Part shown: positions 37,104 through 50,591 of the stretch, piece after piece
How the letters are laid out: each line of letters starts with the position of its first letter
Position numbering within the stretch: the stretch's first letter is position 1
Source of the DNA: Euryodendron excelsum
Lineage: Eukaryota; Streptophyta; Magnoliopsida; Ericales; Pentaphylacaceae
Reading direction: 5' to 3'
Length of the DNA: 64,000 bases
NCBI GenBank assembly: GCA_033060915.1
Contig: CM065382.1
Span: 6,625,501 to 6,689,500, forward strand
Position numbers and translations under genes: made by a program
Notes under the pieces: model-generated
What the model was told of the DNA's origin: nothing
The model's input: only the letters and a program-made list of their open reading frames with translations
The model's database searches: none

Positions 37104-40042
37104 TATATATAGTAGATCGTGCACCTATAAATCTTTCTTTGAGATGTCCCTTTTTTTGTATTTCTCTTTAAGAATTTGGAATTAATCTTTGTTCTAACGG
37201 ACTAGATTTGAGGATAGGAACGTTAGAGAATGGAATTTCTAAATTCATGGTTCACAATTGCAAATATTCGGATAATGGCACCAAATTTATTGGGGTGAGG
37301 ATGAATCCAGATGCTAAATGTAGACTTTGACCCCCTGCCCCTTTGTTCTAATCAGCTTATAAGCCCAATTTTTATCTGGATTTTGCGTTGAACGATTGCT
37401 ACTCAATTAGAGTCTTTTAGCTTGGTGTTGGCAATAGTAAGGCCAAATGAAGATGGTGGGCCGATTAGAAAAATGGCGTCCATTGGATAGGATTTGGTAT
37501 CCGTTCCTTTAGGAATTGGTAGTTATGCCATTCTATCAGTGATCGGAAGTAAGGTGGACAAGAAAATCCAATTGCATCACTTCAGAAATAGTTTTCATTT
37601 CCTACTATGCTCTTGTTTCAGAATAATGGCCTTTTTGTTTTATTCTTTGAATTTGCATAGGATGCAAGGGAACTGTTGAAAGTTCCATTGCTATGTAGTT
37701 TGCTTTTTGAAATTGGATTTGCATTCCCAATGTGGTTTTGGTGAGGTGATGTTGGGATCTTGATCATAGTTTTGTGTGTCATTACCTGGACATTGAGGGG
37801 ATGCAATGCTGTTGAATTATTACTCACTAATTTCTTGAAGTACGACAGCCTTCTATTCTGTTTCCTCTATGAATTAGGCATTGCAGCAGATGCCCCACTC
37901 GATTCTGGCCTGCCAGATTATATCCATACTTGGTATATGCGATTAGAGGGTGAGGCAGGAGTTTATGATTGCAATACAAACATGGATGTCTCACCCAGAA
38001 AGTGTTTACTCTAGTTTGCTTAAGGAACTTGGGTCTTCAGACCCCTCAGTTGTATAGAGTTATATTGAACAATTGCTAATTGTGCTCATCTTTGATTTCT
38101 TTGAAGGTATGAACTTGGTCGTCAACCAGCAAACACTAAGCTCTCGAGCAACAAGACTGTTAGGAGAGTTCGTGTACGTGGTGGCAATGTGAAATGGAGG
38201 GCCCTTAGATTGGACACGGGGAATTATTCATGGGGTAGTGAGGCTGTAACTCGTAAGACCCGTATCCTTGACGTGGTTTATAATTCCTCAAATAATGAAC
38301 TTGTCAGGACACAAACTCTGGTGAAGAGTGCGATCATTCAGGTGGATGCAGCCCCATTTAAGCAGTGGTATCTTCAACATTATGGTGTTGATATTGGGAG
38401 GAAGAAGAAGGGCCCAACTAAGAAGGAAACTACCGAGGTGATGTGATTGACAACCTCAATTTCTTATCACTTCTCTTGTTTTGCTCATTACATTATATTT
38501 GAATCCATTGTTTTCAATATTATTACTTGATATTACTAGCTGAAGCCTTGCAGATAATATAATGAGTGTGTTTTCTACATCAATCAACTTCAAAGTTTAT
38601 ATGGTCGTAGTGATGCTAGGTACTTTGGAGCTTAAAATACATTATACAATTTATTGTAAGTACATAATATACATTATACATGTGGGATGGCAACAAAGAA
38701 AAAGAGCAGTTGATAGATTTATAGAAACGTTTTAAAGAATTTTGCTGTGTATGATAGCAGAAGATACTCATTATCAAATGAACTTGTGTGGAAAAATAGC
38801 TTTAAATAATTGTAATCATCATTGAGATGATTTCCTAAAATTTGTTGGTGTCATCTGTTTTTTCTTTCATGTATCAAACTGACTCCAAGAAAAAACACAT
38901 TATTACCCTTGCAAATAGCACAGGCATTCCCAATTGTATCCTGGTAGTGTGAAATTTGAACAAGTCACTTTTGTAACTTCATATTGAAATTTTGGGGAAC
39001 AATTCGTCAACAGACTTCCAATATCATTGTTACTCATACATGTTTGTCCATCCTGTTATTTATTGTGGAACAACTATTTAAGCTGGCCTGATTTTGACGC
39101 ATATAATTCCATGACTTGCAAATGTTTTCCAAGTACCCCAAATACTTTCCTGAGTACTCTTGGGTACTTTGTTGCAATATATATGCCTCTATTTGCTTGA
39201 ATTTTTATTTTTTTTCACTGTTCAAATTTATTCTTTAATTTTTCTCAACAGGTGATTATGATGCCTTTGTGATTGGCTTCACAAGCCCAGAATATTTACA
39301 GCCTGTTTAGAACTTATGGAAGGGGAGGCAAAGGAATATAATTATTTTCTTTCCTTTTGCCCCTTGATTCTACCTATGAGAGAGGGAAAATAATCCCACC
39401 CCACCCCCCCCCAAAAAAAAAAAAGATGGAAAAAACAAAACAACACCCTTGTGAATTTCAAACAAGAGAAAGGGCATTCCTTCCACTTTCTTTTCATTTT
39501 CTTTGCAAAACCAATTAGAGGAACGGAAAACACTTTTCCTTCCATTTCCCTCTCCTTCCCTTCCCTTCCCTTCCCTAACCTAAGTTCCAAACTGGCAGTT
39601 AGGGCAGAAAATGACTCAATAACTTGTCAATGGTAATCATCTTCTTGTGATAAATGAGCTGCTGATAATTCTGGGCAATGGTGACAGGAGGGAGAAGGTA
39701 CTGCTGAGGAAACTAAGAAGAGCAATCACGTCCAGAGGAAGATCGAGAAGCGGCAGCAGGATCGTAAACTTGATCCTCATATTGAAGAGCAGTTTGGTGC
39801 TGGTAGGCTGATGGCCTGCATCTCTTCCCGCCCAGGTCAATGTGGCAGGGCCGATGGGTAAGTGCAAGCGGGGAACAAGTTTTTTGAAGTTTTATCATTT
39901 GCCTTTTAACAGTTCCATCTTACTTGACTATGTTTCTCAAATATTTTCTGGTAGATACATTTTGGAGGGAAAAGAGCTGGAGTTCTATATGAAGAAGTTA
40001 CAGAGGAAGAAAGGCAAGGGTGGAGCAGGCGCTGCTGCTTAA
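36759..40042 (+). CDS. RPS8: 40S ribosomal protein S8 (eS8)
   Basis: Five exons give 221 aa: 36759-36762, 36872-36944, 38107-38437, 39688-39857 and 39955-40042. The first coding exon is only ATGG, so the first splice is needed to make [16 protein letters not shown]. Exon 2 adds the basic stretch [10 protein letters not shown]; exon 3 [29 protein letters not shown] and [17 protein letters not shown]; exon 4 [18 protein letters not shown] and [12 protein letters not shown]; exon 5 [16 protein letters not shown]. Length and motifs match plant eS8, a component of the small subunit body. Intron 1 contains a (CT)n run of about 43 bases (36808-36850), intron 2 an (AT)n run (about 37069-37100), and intron 3 a MITE. 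A telo-box precedes the gene, as expected for a constitutive growth-linked gene. Confidence 0.96.
39300..39598. mobile_element. MITE in RPS8 intron 3
   Basis: The left end AGCCTGTTTAGAACTTATGG and the right end TAAGTTCCAAACTGGCAG are inverted copies. The arms are GA-rich and CT-rich respectively, and the middle has a C run next to an A run (39399-39424). Confidence 0.6.
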
Positions 40043-42120
40043 TTGAAAATCACCCGAAATTTCTCTTGTCAATTCTAGGTTTTTCCCGTCTTTGGCTGCT
40101 TTTAAAGAAGACGACGAGTTTGATTACTTTTGGATTCGTACCGTATTCTACTACTAGTTGCTAAAATGATGCCTGAACTTCTTTTCGTCTCATTTAGTGC
40201 GAACATATTGCTAATATTTTCCCCTACGAGTTGCACTTTCAGTCTCTATTATCGCTTGGGTCTCGTTTTAATTAGATCTAATATTATTTCCTCCAGAATA
40301 TTACCTCAAAGGGCAGAAGACACTGCTAAAAACTTGGTTCTTTTATTGAGATGAATTTCTGCATTTATTTTGTGAACTTTTAATCTTTCTTATTGGGCAT
40401 TCTTTTTCTCTGAGTAATTAGAAGTTATATTCACAAGAGAATGGAACTATCAACCATGGCATGGCTCTAGCTCTGCTGCCTATGGGTTAGCATCTAAGCA
40501 GCAGACATGTTGGCACAAAAACTCAAAGATATGATGTATTTCACTATTTAAATGTTAAACCAAGTATAAAATCACATTATGTTTATTTTTGGGGTAATTA
40601 TATTTTATTTTTTTGAGATTTAAGTCAAAATCAAATGATCTGGTTTAAAAGTGAATATATAATCTTGTTGTGTTTGGATTTATTTCTAAAATAGATAGAA
40701 ATTATTATATTTAACAAAAATTTTATCATATGGATATTTTTGTTATTTTATTTATCTAAATTAAAAAATTAAAAAGACAATTTAGTAAAATAAACAAAAA
40801 AAAAATCTTAATAGACAAGTTTTTATTTTGACATAGAAGGGTTAAATTATTTTTTTAATGTTTTAATTTGGAAGGATAAAATGACAAAAATACTCTTATA
40901 ACATAATTTTTGTTTAATTTAACAGTTTTTATTTATTTTACAGATAAGTTCAAATCATACGAAATTTATGTGTTTAATTTTAAACTAAAAATGGTCATCT
41001 GATTTTGATTCAAATTACATATGTGTTCAATTTTAATTAAAAAGAATCATCTGATTTTGATTCAAATTACAATAAAGTAAAGCATAATTATTCTTTATTT
41101 TTTTCAATCTTGTAATGCGTTTTAAGTGATGTGACATTCTTGTACTACAAGTTTTTGGTTTTTTAAAAATTAAAAAAATAATAAAACATAAACACTCTGT
41201 AGGGACTCAAATGTCGAGGAGTGGTTTGAACTACAAGTTTTTGGTTGTTAAAAAATTAATAAAATAATAAAACATAAACACTCCGTTGGGACTCACATGT
41301 GGAGGAGTGTTTGACGCGTATGAATTACTTTTTTAGAAATTTATGCACGTTAGCATAGTTTGTACTCGCAAAATAATGCTACGGGTAAATCATGATTAAC
41401 TGCTGCTGCATTTCGGCTCACCTTTTTTGTTTTTCGTTTTATTTGTGAAATCTCTCACAAGCATAATTTTCTAAAAAAAAAAAAAAAATACACTGGAGCA
41501 TCATTGGTTAAAGCTGGCGGAAATACATAGCAACTCTTCTCAGCAAATGCACATTCATTCAACAGTAGAGGGATGAGTTCAATAGAACAGAAAACAGGAA
41601 CAACAGTAGTGAACATAGGTTAAATTTCCAATATTTTCCAAAAAAATTGATCTCCCAACACTATTTCAATGAAAATACATGCGATCGTACACAACCCATC
41701 GCCGAGAACAAAAATAAAGAATGACCAATTTGAAAATCTAACAATAGGCCCTGCCCCATACTAGGCAGCACTACAAAGAACAACTGGCCTGACAGAAGAA
41801 TCCTGCTACTCTCTGAAAGTCTATCCTCCATGGCCTAAAACAACTCTACATCAATTTGAGTTTACATAACTAGGCAGCAAACAATGACATGATAATTCTT
41901 TCCAGAAGTACACATAAATAGGCTACAAACATGCACATTTCTGAAGAAAATGAATCGCTTTGACTGGGAGCCGAGAACCACAATGACATATGGTCTGCTA
42001 AAACTGGTTATTGAACTTCTGGAGATAGTCTCGAAGGCTGTGGTCAATGTGTGGCTTTCCATCCCAGGCTTAAATCCGTGAAAAAATAACTTCTGACACT
42101 CTTGAGATGTAACAGGAAAG
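40043..42120. other. convergent 3' regions of RPS8 and CSLC6, with a foldback element
   Basis: Both genes end into this stretch, so it should contain their 3' UTRs. A member of the long-arm foldback family occupies 40592-41093. Two direct copies of about 75 bp near 41145-41215 and 41228-41305 share AAGTTTTTGGTT and AAACATAAACACTC. No coding sequence is seen. Confidence 0.6.
40592..41093. repeat. long-arm foldback (MITE) element
   Basis: The left arm starts GGGGTAATTATATTTTATTT and contains AAATAGATAGAAATTATTA. The right arm contains AGGATAAAATGACAAAAATA and ends near AAGCATAATTATTC. The layout matches the copy at 36099-36558. A 50-bp piece (CATCTGATTTTGATTCAAAT) is duplicated near the right end. 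Confidence 0.7.
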
Positions 42121-45100
42121 TTAACTCACCTGCTCTCCAATCAAATCAAGGCCGACAATTAGGAAGGTGACCCCTTGAAACAATAGGAAGTAGAAGTGAA
42201 TCCCTTGGGCAGACAACAAGCTTCTCACTGAGGCGCTTAACAAAATAAATGCAAGCGCTAGTTCCTTCCTGTACAATCGGTTTCTTTTAGTCTTCCCACA
42301 TTTCTTAGTCATCTCTAATTTAGTAAGCTCGGCAAGACCTGATTCTGAGGACGACCTTTGGAGGCTGCTACTTTCCAATAGAGGTTCAGTCCCATTTTCC
42401 ACAATGGCAATTAGATCCGCTTCTGATGATCTGCCTGACTTCTTAGTAACTATCCACTCGTAAGAACTTCCAAATTTAAGCAGTCCTGATATCATGGCAT
42501 CGAATTTGGTCACAGACATCGTGTTCTCAAATAGGAGGTAGGGCACGATGAATGGGAATGACCGTGGTGCTGGAAGGATATTCAAGACAGACATGATTCC
42601 AGGTACATAACAAACTACCCAAGCTGGTAACTGAGCTTCTGGCAGGAACATGCTCAGAGGAAGAATAATGCAGAACAGAGTGAAAGAATAGAAAGGCAGG
42701 ATAAGCTTCCGGAGGAGGAAGAAAAGAAATATCATATTGGCTTTCTTGGCCAAACTCATCTGCATCACATAAAGATAACGTTAAGCAAAAATGTAAATAT
42801 CACTAGATACAAAATTACATGATTTCTATCAGCGATAAAATGGATGTTAGTTATTTTTATGTATTTGTGGAAATCTAATTATTGATTGTATGTGTTTGCA
42901 CGCTCAATTCCCTTGTTTTCATGGAATTCAGGATATTTTCAACATTTCGTACAGAGATAAATTCAGTTCAATTTAGTACAAATCTGCACATTTATTATTT
43001 AGGCACACAAAAAGCCATGTAAGATGGAAACTTAGGAAATCAGTGACCTTGGCAAAAGTTGAAATGTGTTAGCCGTTACAAGTGTTTATTGGTCTAGTAG
43101 CCACAGGTGTCTAGTTTCTTGGAGAGAATTTCAGCGTTCAAGTCTTTAAAGTCCACAACTACGTTTAGTGGTAGAATGAAACCCCTTCCACACAAAGCAT
43201 TGCAGGAAAGACACCCCCCATAGGAATAAAAGTGTTACATGGTTGATGCATCTTCATTTGCCATACTTCCTCACATGTGAAAGTAGCCTGAGAAGTCTAG
43301 TATCTTTCTCCAGTTTCCTCTGCTCCTTTGTGTGTGATGTGGTGTATTTGGAAAGAGCGTAATAGAAGAACTTTTGAGGAAGTTGTGCTACTGCTTCATA
43401 GACTTAAGGTTTCTTTATTCCATACTCTTGCTTTTTGGCTATCAGGGAAATTTTATGATTCTTCTTTTGCTATGTTAGATTTCATAGAAGACTTTGACAT
43501 TTTTTTTTGTCCTGTTGTTTGGGGGAGGGGGGTGAGACAGTTATTTTCTATACATTACAAAGGCAACACCCCCGTTTTGCTGTCTTGGTTGAATAAGTTA
43601 TTTTTATATATTAACAAATATATTTTCTCATTGTCGTGGAAAAATATTGGAGCATATATATGGGTTGACCACCGAATCTTATCCTTATTTCTTGTTCATT
43701 ACATTGGAATATAGTTGAATAACTTCCAAATTCAATTAATACTTGAGGTTTTACAAAGCTGTTACTTTTTTGATAAGTAAGATTGCAAGAAACATTATTT
43801 TCAGATGAAACTTCCAAACCTTTGAACGGATTACATCCATGAAACAGAGGCGGAACAATTGCATTGGACCTGAATGCCAGCGGTATTGCTGCTTCTTGTA
43901 CGCCTCATAGGACTCTGGCAATTCACAAAGGCACTGCAATAATGGACAACAGTAAACACCAGAATACCACCGAATCTCTAGCGTGTGAAGAAATTCTGGA
44001 ACGAAATTTTAATAAACAGCAAACCTTAACATCATTCAGATATATAAACTTCCATCCACAAAGGTGAGCACGAACAGCAATATCCATGTCCTCAACAGTA
44101 GTTCGTTCCAACCAGCCACCAGATTCCTCAAGGGCCTTGATTCTCCATACACCAGCAGTTCCATTGAAACCAAAAAAGTTTATGAAGACTCCATTGACTT
44201 GTTGTTCAACCTCGAAGTGGAATGATAAGTTTATATTCTGTAATCTTGTAAGCAAGTTCTCGTCCTTGTTGACAAAGGCCCACCTTGTTTGGACCAATGC
44301 TAGATCATCATTTCCCTTAAAAAATACAGGAAACAATTTAGGAATAGAAGAAGAATAGTAAACTCTAATCTTGAAGACTCATTATTTTGAATCAGCATAA
44401 GTGAATAAATCAATTCAACGTGTACATATTTGTTTACCTAAGGTTTAATTAGCTTGATAAAAGTATGAAACAAGGTCTGGAGAATACTTTTGGTGAAAAT
44501 GGGAAGAAAGATAAGGCCATTAAATAACAGTACTCATTAAAGAAACACTCAAGGGTGAGAGAATTGTGTGGAGACAACAGTGAAGAAAGTTGGCCATGTG
44601 CATGAATTAGTTGAAAACCAATTGCAGACTGGTAAAAATAAGTTCTTATACTATCATGCTATTCATAGCAACATTCTATAAACCTTTTTGGTAAGTAGAA
44701 GGATCAACAAAACCACTATGCATCAAAACTACTGGAATCAAGGTAAACTTGTGGTTTATTCTGGGGCAAGGGAGAGCTTCCATTCATGGTCAGGAGCAGA
44801 TGGTCTCTACAAGGTGATTTTAACCATAACACAATATTAACGAGATAGAGCAAGACAAAACAGCAAGCGGAGCTGAACATATGTGTTTTCCGATGTGCAT
44901 TTTGAAGCAAAGATATCTGCACGAAACATATAAATGCCACAAACTTCGTGGATATACACTCAATTGGGAATAGTTCAAAATGATGTTTGAGAAAAGCATA
45001 AACCAAATTAGCGTCGCATCTTTCCCTTAAAATTTTTAGGAGGATCCTTTCCAAAACATTCACAATATACTCTCTGCACCTATACCAGATCTAGTCCACA

Positions 45101-45772
45101 GTGTATGGACTGAATCACGGACAAAAAACTACACAGTAGCTATGCTCTTGTCCACATCATCAACCAATTCATAACTTTTCTATTCAAGAAAATTGTGTAT
45201 CCATAGAAATACAAGCATTATGTAACTTGATAATATGAAAGTTCCCCTTCTATATACAGTTTTGTAATACCTAACCTTTTCTTATTTTAAGAAAGAAGGA
45301 GGGGAGGTAGTTGCTAGAACTTTGACTGCAAAAACTCCTCAAGCCTATATAGATCTCTCCATACACGTGATGAACTTACCTTAAAATATGGAACAGTTTT
45401 CTTCAAGAAATCGGGTGCTGGTTGAAAATCAGCATCAAAGATTGCCACAAACTCATAATCTTTGACATAATCGCAACTCATTGCAGATTTAAGATTCCCT
45501 GCCTTGTAGCCTGTCCGGATAAGACGATGTCTATACAATATGCGGACACCCCTCTGTTGCCATTTCTGCACTTCTGCTTTGATGAGGACTTGAACATCAT
45601 AGTCATCAGAATCATCTAAAACTTGTACAAGCATTCTCTCCCTTGGCCAGTCCTGATCACACACTGCTGCAATGGATTGTTGGTAAACCTGTAGGCCACC
45701 CCAGTAAAGGCATTTAGAGTCACTGAAAAAGAAATTCAGATCCATATAAAGAGAAACTGCAAGTTGCCCACC

Positions 45773-45812
<40 letters not shown>

Positions 45813-47567
45813 ACATAACTCGCATAGTTGAAAGAAAATAATGAAACAGAACAATGTGCTCAAGTAATTCAAGGTAACTCTTAACTTGCCAAAAAAAAAA
45901 GAAAAGAAAAAAGGAGCAATTAATAATGTGCTCAAATGTTTCATTACAGAGTAAATACATAGCTATACTCAACTAAGCACTTAGAGATGGGCCATAACAC
46001 TCAGCTTTCAAGAAAGGAGCAAAAGTAAGAAAATATTCAGAAAGAACAAAAAGCAAAGATAAAGTTGAGAAACAACTGCCACCACCAACCTGTTTCTGGA
46101 CAACAGCTGACCTCCTCTTATAGGCTAATACTTGTCCATGTTAACAATCACAGACAGAGATGCAAGATCATTAGACCAACATCCTATGCACAACAAATAT
46201 GCACAAAGCTCACTTGATATCTTTCTACTTCTTAACTGAATGCTGGTAATCTTTGCTTTTTTATTGTCTTGTTGCTTAATTCACTATTACCCTCACGGAG
46301 AATACTTATCATTCACATCATTAAATGGTGGCAACTACATAAAAATTGCAATTGAATTAAATGTGAAAATAAGAGAACCTGCAACAAAAGAACCATATAT
46401 GCATTCTCTGCAAGAAGTTACATTAGTCCAAAATTTTCATAATTGAACACATTGCAAGATATTTCACAGCACCACCAATTCTCACACCAGCAGCTGCAGC
46501 AGCAGCTAGGTATAACAGAAATACCAGGGACAATCTCGTGCATCATCATTATAATGACACTTGGCACTTCGGTCCTTTCTATGAACGTACTTAAGTAAAT
46601 AAAATAATATCTTGAACTTCATTTAAGCAAATAAAAAAGCTACCAGTAGTTCCACACAAAACAAAAACATTATCATTCTAGGGTAAAGCAGACATGCTCA
46701 GGCAGATTTAATCAAAACAAACAAAATATGCTAAAGTTTCAAAATTCGAGACAAATTATACTTAATTTACAGTTAAGATTACTGTAATCTACAGCTAACA
46801 CAAATACTAATGAACCAAGTTTGCGCAGTCGGGATTCGAAACCTACATCTTCTTACCTCCCTCTCATTGCACATTGGGATCTGCACCAACACCATTGGGT
46901 AATCCTCCGCATGCACATTTTCCGAATCCGTGGAATATTCCATTTCCGCGACGGGCTTCAATCTCCGAAATTTGATCCAAAAACATCCAAGCACCAATAT
47001 AATTCGATCCACTGACTGAACCAAGAACAAAATAACGCACACATTCGTCATACTCTGCAACGCCGGCGCCAGATATTTCGCCCTGATCTCGAGCCAATTG
47101 GCATAAACAAGCCCCACAAAATCCACCACCTCGGCCGACCTTACCGTCGGCGGACTAAAATGCCATCCCTTGAAGTACGCTACGAGCTCGAACACTAGCA
47201 ACACAACTACAACGATCAAGAACGCCTTGATAGCGCGGTACATACGCGAATCCGGCCGCGGCGACTGCGAATCGGCCATCGTGTCGGCGGCCGTGATCCT
47301 GCGATTGGCGGTTCGGAGTAGGGAGACGAAGCCATTGGTCAAATAAGCAAACGAATTGGCGATTTGCTGGAATCGCAGTAGGCAGACCCAGGAGAGTTGA
47401 CGAGCGCTCCGAGCTCGCTCCTTCTCTACCGCTCGATCGGCGGTGGGGCTCCGGATCTCGACCGTTAACCAGCTAGGGTTTTCAGATTTGTCCAAGAAGA
47501 GATCGTGGTGATTCTCTCTCTGCTTGTTCCACCATTCCTGAAATTCATGGTTTTGTGGTCGAGACAT
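42121..47567 (-). CDS. CSLC6: cellulose synthase-like C (CSLC6-type) xyloglucan glucan synthase
   Basis: Five exons give 687 aa: 47567-46857, 45688-45380, 44315-44025, 43933-43820 and 42759-42121, all phase 0. The start chosen is [13 protein letters not shown], the family N-terminus; upstream in-frame codons (47648-47568) look like 5' UTR. Two membrane spans lie at about 114-132 and 173-198. The GT2 catalytic core has LDDSDD (Asp262-263), DAD (322-324), TVED (Asp416) and QQYRW (452-456), the D,D,D,QxxRW set of processive synthases. Further spans fill exon 5, which ends LIGEQVS. Family knowledge: CSLC proteins make the beta-1,4-glucan backbone of xyloglucan in the Golgi. The close match to the CSLC6 pattern rests on recall. 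Intron 1 (1.17 kb) and exon 1 were later copied to 57.2-59.3 kb. Intron 4 hosts a LINE relic, and intron 1 a (GA)n run. Confidence 0.95.
43325..43500 (+). pseudogene. LINE reverse-transcriptase C-terminal relic in CSLC6 intron 4
   Basis: The plus strand reads [19 protein letters not shown] and then [15 protein letters not shown]. Family knowledge: the phrase [13 protein letters not shown] followed by KxxFL..LxFW is the C-terminal zinc-binding-type (zf-RVT) end of plant non-LTR retrotransposon proteins. Nothing upstream continues it, so this is a 5'-truncated insertion, antisense to CSLC6. Confidence 0.75.
45777..45811. repeat. (GA)n microsatellite in CSLC6 intron 1
   Basis: A run of about 17 GA units lies about 90 bases on the intron side of the exon 2 acceptor. 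Confidence 0.9.
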
Positions 47568-49291
47568 AAAGGAACAACAACAACAACAGCAATGCCTACC
47601 AGATCTATAATATCTCCTGTCTCTCTCTCTAGGTTTGTTCCTTCTCACTGAACCATTGTAGCTTTCTTTCTCTCTTCGTGATCCGGAAGCAGGGGTGAAA
47701 GTCGGGAGAGAGGCTTGAGGTTCCGCTAAATTTAGTAAGAGTCCAGCTTCAGCGGAGGTTTTGCTCGCTGTTCATGTGTCTACATATTATAGCTGAAGAA
47801 GCATGCCCTGTGCGGCCAGGTTTCCAAACCCATACGCCTGTGATCTCCACACGCGCCACCCGCTAATCACGGGGACTCGTGGTGCCCAACACGCTTCGGG
47901 CGCGTGAAAGGACCGGCGCGTCGGTGTTTGACTAAGAGGACTTTTTTATTACCGGTAACAAATATGATTGGGCTCTAACAGGAAAGTTTTAACTAGGGAG
48001 CGCGAGACCCACTAAGGGTGCCGTTTGGTATGGTGATGAGAAACTTCTTTTTATTTTTATTTTTATTTCTATTTATTTCTTAGGTGTTAGGTCAATTGTT
48101 AGTTAACAGTTAATTGTTGCATTGAACTCTTCCTTTTGTACTTTGAAATGATTTGGCGTTACGCCTTTGTTCATGATTACCTATAAACAGAGGGGGCTTA
48201 GTTTGTTATGCTTTTTCTATTTTTTTATTTTGTGATTAGTTTTTAATAAGGGATAAATAATTGAGTATTTTATAATTTGAAGAAATTATTCAGTAGGTCT
48301 TGAACACCACATCAGCATAATAATGTGGTGTACCTAATCAATTAAAAATAAATACATTATATATTTTTTATCAACTCAACTACATGGGTAATAAATATGA
48401 ACCAGTTAAAAAAATTGTTATTTCTATTATTTTAAAAATTAGACTAATTAATCTAAAAACTAGGGCAATAAGAATATATGTTTATTTTTAATTAGTTGGA
48501 CACACGTCATTATGCTAACGTAGTGTTCCGGACCTACTAAATAATTTCTCCATAATTTGGATTTCCCCCCCTTATTGAATTTTTTTTGGGGTATAATTGT
48601 TTGGTAACGCAAATATTGCATTTGTTTTTTTTTTTTGAGAATTAATAATAGGCAAAAAAAATTGAAAATGAGATTTAATTACGCAGTGTGACTGGAAAAA
48701 TGAGATTTAGTAACGCTTTTTAAATGTACTAATCACGCTCTCCAGTGTGATTGGTACGGTTCAAGAGCATGACTAAATCTATTATTGGCTGATATTTGTG
48801 ATTGGATTCCATTTACCAAAAATATGGTCTTGAATTTTATTTTTTATTATTTTTCCTGCCAAAACATTGATTTTTTCTTTTTTCTTTTTACATAGGATTG
48901 CAAAGTATGAGAACTCTTGAATTGGCCTTTTTTGTGTTTGATTGAGTTTTTTAGATTAATTATTAATTTTTTGGGTCATTTAAACTAGTCTATAAATTTG
49001 ACCAAACTAGTTAATTATTTGTTCTTTTTCATATGTATTCAATCCATGTTTTGTTGGAAAAGATCACATGTTTCCTAAATTTCATTATAAAAAATAAAAA
49101 AAAAAGCTTGTCCTTCATCAAATCACATTAATGGTGTAAGACAGTTATTACTTTTATCACCAAGTTACCTTCAACAACATTTGTATTTTAATGAAGTCCA
49201 CCAGTGGTTGCCCAATTTTCCCTTATAAAGGTTTTAAAGTTAAGTCGGAACACACAACCTATTCTCGCACTTTAATTACGCGCTTAGTATT

Positions 49292-49394
49292 AGGAATCCA
49301 CGCATTTGAATTGGAATCGCAGTTTGATTTAAGGGTCCGTTCTAGGAATCCACGCATTTGAATTGGAATCGCAATTTGATTTAAGGGTCCGTTC
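49292..49394 (+). repeat. 52-bp tandem duplication
   Basis: Two head-to-tail units start AGGAATCCACGCATTTGAAT at 49292 and 49344. They differ at about one position (CAGTTTG versus CAATTTG), so the duplication is recent. Confidence 0.9.
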
Positions 49395-49689
49395 GGTAGG
49401 ATTTTTTTAATCTTTTTTTTTTGACTTTTTTAATTTGTGAAAAAAAAATATTATTTTAAGTTTTTTTACTTTTCTGTTAGTCTTTAGCTTATAAAAGTAA
49501 CAAAAATAAAAATTTTTAACTTATTTACTTATAAGCCAAAAAAGTAATAAAAAAATTATATCAAACGCGCCCTAAACACTGATCTTCTATTTTAGTTACA
49601 AGGCATGAATTTCATGTTGCCAAACACAACCTAATAACTTTTTTTTTGCTTTAGTTGCTTCCTCTGTTTTTAATTGCTGAGTTATTTTA

Positions 49690-49828
49690 CGTTGTGTTTG
49701 AATAAAATATTTTGTGATAGAAAAAAAAATATAAAAGAAAAAAGAACAAAAATTTTCTTTTAATTTGCTGTTTTTTACTCATTTTTTATTTACTTTTTTC
49801 TTGATAAATCTGAGTTTCAAACACAGAA
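49690..49828. mobile_element. small MITE
   Basis: The ends TTGTGTTTGAAT and TTTCAAACACAGAA are an inverted repeat around A-rich and T-rich arms. Confidence 0.45.
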
Positions 49829-50591
49829 TTAGTTATTTTAAATATTGGGAATTATTCAATTGGATCATAGGTTGTACTTGTTTCGTAAGCCCAAAATGAG
49901 AGAAAATAATCCAATGATTAGGTAGTACTGAGTACTCGGTACTAATCTCTATTAAATGATGACACGTGGCATATGAATACACCACTAAGCTAAATTTGTG
50001 AGGTAGTGAAGAGTCTTTTAAGGCAACATCATATTAAATTTTATCACGTGGTATTTTTTTTTAAAAGTTTTTTCACTACACTATGAATTTAAGTTAATGG
50101 TATATTCACACATTAAGTGTCATCATTTAATAGAGATACTACCTAAATTTTTTTCTGAAATATAGATCTCACTCAGATTTTCGTAATTTAAAATTTTTTT
50201 TTTGGTCTTGTCATTTTTGGGTCGGATCCAGTATTATATTGGGCCAACAAACTAATGAACCACATTCTGAATTAGAGGAATTTTAATTTTTTAACAGAGG
50301 CTGCCCAGAAAGGACAGAACCGATTGTACACAGACATGGCCACATTCGGCTCATGCCCGTGATTCTTTTGGGTCAGATCAGGTGTCAATTGGATTGGCTC
50401 GATGTCATGTCAGTTATAAGCACGCACGGAATTGGATCAATTAATGGACGTTTAAGGAGTTTTAATTTTTGAACAGAGGCAGCCCAGAGGCCATATTCGA
50501 CCCATGCCCATGTTCTGGTTCACTTCAACGTTACTGGCACGTCACCTGCGACCACTGGCTTACAAGTTTCGACAAAATCACAGGACGATTA

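Noticed and set aside
42121..42145. GGTGAGTTAA at the CSLC6 end as a splice donor
   Set aside because: Reading through gives LIGEQVS and a stop, which is the family C-terminus.
45314..45972. Leu/Ser-repeat frames in CSLC6 intron 1
   Set aside because: They are translations of the (GA)n microsatellite, not protein.
46779..47648. Longer CSLC6 start adding a Cys-rich N-terminus (HCCCCCCSF)
   Set aside because: The extra part is encoded by a CAA/GTT-type repeat and the family start MSRPQ is downstream; the extension is more likely 5' UTR.
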